Source of the DNA: Spongiihabitans sp965206355
GTDB lineage: Bacteria; Pseudomonadota; Gammaproteobacteria; Arenicellales; Poriferihabitantaceae
Direction of reading: 5' to 3'
NCBI GenBank assembly: GCA_965206355.1
Contig: OZ242212.1
Span: 558,001-622,000, forward strand
DNA: 64,000 nucleotides
Each line of letters opens with the position of its first letter. Position 1 is the stretch's first letter. The translations under genes were made by a program, and so were the position numbers. The notes below the pieces were generated by a model. The model saw nothing but the letters and a program-made list of their open reading frames with translations. It ran no database searches and was not told the origin of the DNA. Below, piece by piece: positions 62,074 to 64,000 of the stretch.

Positions 62074-63022
62074 GTATTCCTTTAATGGCAGCGAGTGCTA
62101 ACGGCACTGGCACAGCATTGCCTGCTTGCTTGCGAATTTGGTTGTCGGTACTGATAATCTTAAACTTGTCGGGGAATCCCTGCAATCTCAACATTTCTCG
62201 CGGAGTCAGGCGGCGGTCGCCATTCACAAGCAAATAGTTATAGGATGCCCCTGCTCGTAGAGCGCATGAATAAGGGTGACTATTGACGTTGCCGCCCTTG
62301 TTCTCGTGCCAGATGCCGATTTTATGCGGCGATTTGTGCCTGCTGTGCCGTGCTTTTCGGATTTTGTCGGACACATAATGTCGTTGGTCTGGCTCGTGTT
62401 CGAGTAGCTTTGATAATGGTTTCATTGGTATTTTTATAGTTGGCCACGGGAAAGCATCAAAGCGTTTGCGGGTTGCTACAATCAGCACCCGTTCGCGTTT
62501 TTGCGGAAGCCCATAATCCAGCGCGTTCAGTATGCGATGATCGGTGTAATAACCCAAATCTTCAATGTCACGCAAGATACGATCAAACACCTTGCCTCCC
62601 CGAATGCTCACCAGTTGACGCACATTCTCCAATACTAGAGCTGCCGGGCGTTTATCGCGTGCAATGCGGATAATTTCGCGGAACATCGTACCGCGCGGGT
62701 CGGCTAATCCCTTGCGGTCGCCGATAATAGAAAACGGCTGGCAGGGGAACCCGGCGCAAAGCAAGTCAAACTCTGGCAAATCGGATGGCTTGACAAGGCT
62801 AATGTCGTTTCCCGGAACAATACCAAAGTTGACCTTGTATGCCTCCCTCACCGCATCGTCAATATCGCAGGCATATACGCATTGCAAACCGATGTTAGTA
62901 GCGGCTATGTGGAAACCGCCGATGCCGCAAAACAGGTCGGCAAAAGTCAATACCGGGCCTGGTCGGTAATCCACCACCGCCCCGACCGTTTCCTCAAAGG
63001 CGCGGGGTAATGATTGGCTCAT
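62021..63022 (-). CDS. DNA (cytosine-5) methyltransferase
   Basis: This 333-residue C5 methyltransferase has motif I TFADLFCGIGGFHIA, motif IV DLLCAGFPCQPFS with the catalytic Cys, motif VI LVLENVRQL, motif VIII QKRERVLIV and motif X GNAVPVPLALAAI. All catalytic motifs are intact. The ATG at 63022 overlaps the transposase stop as ATGA. It would protect host DNA against the adjacent endonuclease. The target-recognition region between motifs VIII and IX is short; recognition site unknown. Confidence 0.93.
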   Translation of the reverse strand: MSQSLPRAFEETVGAVVDYRPGPVLTFADLFCGIGGFHIAATNIGLQCVYACDIDDAVREAYKVNFGIVPGNDISLVKPSDLPEFDLLCAGFPCQPFSIIGDRKGLADPRGTMFREIIRIARDKRPAALVLENVRQLVSIRGGKVFDRILRDIEDLGYYTDHRILNALDYGLPQKRERVLIVATRKRFDAFPWPTIKIPMKPLSKLLEHEPDQRHYVSDKIRKARHSRHKSPHKIGIWHENKGGNVNSHPYSCALRAGASYNYLLVNGDRRLTPREMLRLQGFPDKFKIISTDNQIRKQAGNAVPVPLALAAIKGILDVYEHANETERPRRTA

Positions 63023-63951
63023 CGGGCGATCAGTTCGACATAGGTGATGCGCTTCCCGCTCAATCGGTCGCACAACGCATCTATTCTGTCGTAGGTGTGC
63101 CGTTTGACATTGCCCTCATTCAATCGGAAAGTAAACTCGTTGATATATCGATGCAGATGCTTCTTGCTCCAATGGTGATAAACGCCGTTATAACCCCGCT
63201 TGATTACCGCCCACACGCTTTCAATCGTATTGGTATGAGCATCATCCCTGACATATTCGCCAGTACTGTGACTGACGGCTTCGTGGTCATATCCTTTCAT
63301 GCCGGAATACCCCCGGTGCTGGTCGGTGAACACTTTACTCCCGCGTCTCACATTCTCTACGATGGCACAACGCAGATTGCTGGCGGTCGATTCACCGCAG
63401 AGCGGCATCGCCCGCACCCGACCGCCACGTTCTTTCATGCCTAAAACACCGTCTTTGCCGACTGGCCCGCGGCCAAGTTTCAATCGCTTGCTGGCGTGGC
63501 GATTTCGCTCCTTACCTCCGATATAAGTTTCATCAACCTCAACCTTGCCTTTCAGGAGACCTCCCCGGCTGTCACATGCCTCGCGCAACCTATGAAGCAT
63601 GAACCACGCGGTCTTTTGAGTCACGCCAATCTCCTTTGACATTTGCAGGCTTGATATGCCCTTGCGTGCGGTAGACAGCAGATACATCGCATACAACCAT
63701 GTTCGTATTTCAATTTTTGACCGCCCCATAATCGTCCCACTTTTCGCTGAGAAAGATCGGCGGCAGTCGTTGCAATGATAAAATCCTGCGCGCCCCTTTC
63801 GGGGGGTGTTATTCCTACCGCTACAAAGCGGACAGATTACGCCGTCCGGCCAACGGCGCAACTCGTAGTATTTGCGAGCCGCCCGCTCATCTGGGAACCG
63901 CTTGAAAAATTGAAAAGTGCTGACGGTTGATTTACACATGATACGATCCAC
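63019..63951 (-). CDS. IS1595-family (ISXO2-like) transposase
   Basis: This 306-310 residue transposase has an N-terminal zinc ribbon (CPLCSGRNNTPRKG and HCNDCRRSF), a helix-turn-helix (SSLQMSKEIGVTQKTAWFML) and the ISXO2 DDE domain: VEVDETYIGGKERN, VFTDQHRGYSGM and HTNTIESVWAVIKRGYNGVY. The start is ATG 63939 or GTG 63951. It is the first gene of a three-gene unit with the methyltransferase and the probable endonuclease. The upstream end of the element may lie past 64000, and no terminal repeat was identified. Confidence 0.92.
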   Translation of the reverse strand: MDRIMCKSTVSTFQFFKRFPDERAARKYYELRRWPDGVICPLCSGRNNTPRKGRAGFYHCNDCRRSFSAKSGTIMGRSKIEIRTWLYAMYLLSTARKGISSLQMSKEIGVTQKTAWFMLHRLREACDSRGGLLKGKVEVDETYIGGKERNRHASKRLKLGRGPVGKDGVLGMKERGGRVRAMPLCGESTASNLRCAIVENVRRGSKVFTDQHRGYSGMKGYDHEAVSHSTGEYVRDDAHTNTIESVWAVIKRGYNGVYHHWSKKHLHRYINEFTFRLNEGNVKRHTYDRIDALCDRLSGKRITYVELIAR

Positions 63952-64000
63952 TAGAATGGTTAATATCTGCTATATTACAAAATAGATTTTCAAATGTAAA

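Noticed and set aside
63019..63951. IS1595-type transposase as mover of the 139-bp MITEs
   Set aside because: IS1595 elements make 8-bp duplications while the MITEs show 5 bp, and no MITE-type repeat is seen near this transposase.

Overview
The window is chromosomal DNA of a free-living or host-associated gammaproteobacterium outside the Enterobacterales. I infer this from gene order rather than from any marker RNA. anmK, an M23 endopeptidase gene and divergent tyrS lie together, and so do a TPR lipoprotein gene, lolB and ispE; both blocks resemble the Pseudomonas-type arrangement. mutL-miaA, gcvTHP, glcDEF, metZ and a thiC-led thiamine operon are also typical proteobacterial units. No rRNA, tRNA or CRISPR array was found.

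Layout from left to right. 1-3426: glycolate oxidase glcD-glcE-glcF (minus; glcF runs off the window). 3564-4217: coq7 for ubiquinone synthesis. 4528-10429: thiamine operon thiC-thiO-thiS-thiG-thiDE (minus) behind a TPP riboswitch. 10672-15054: anmK, an M23 endopeptidase and tyrS. 15403-18563: a lipoprotein operon with LpoB and YcfL relatives whose first gene is split by a run of 15 C, followed by a decayed gene. 18795-22075: an AI-2E-family transporter and a two-component system. 22839-33727: a large polar amino acid ABC transport locus with three binding proteins, two permease pairs and one ATPase, interrupted by a dual-specificity phosphatase pseudogene and followed by chrA. 33934-43500: a trypsin-like protease, lipA, gcvP-H-T, miaA and mutL. 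43849-46487: a surface lipoprotein and its Slam-type translocator, with a run of 23 G/C in the lipoprotein leader. 47019-51815: ispE, lolB, a TPR lipoprotein, a three-unit repeat array and a HAD phosphatase. 52169-53784: a Y1 (RAYT-like) transposase, a 278-bp duplication of its 5' end and an integrase fragment. 54093-61330: metZ, a gamma carbonic anhydrase-like protein, sohB, glnS, dapE and rpiA. 61327-63951: an operon of IS1595-type transposase, C5 cytosine methyltransferase and probable restriction endonuclease, abutting rpiA.

Ten copies of one 139-bp element are scattered through the window, all between genes. Each has near-perfect 18-bp terminal inverted repeats. Eight are flanked by perfect 5-bp target duplications. 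This is a compact non-autonomous transposon (MITE) family with no autonomous partner in the window.

The most unusual signals are (i) the MITE family, (ii) two lipoprotein genes with long poly-C tracts between the start codon and the lipobox, one currently in frame (surface lipoprotein) and one out of frame (lpo operon), which suggests phase variation, (iii) the transposase-methyltransferase-endonuclease operon joined by a 4-bp stop/start overlap, and (iv) the duplicated, partly homogenised amino acid binding proteins. Functional assignments rest on motifs and family resemblance read by eye; no database search was run.
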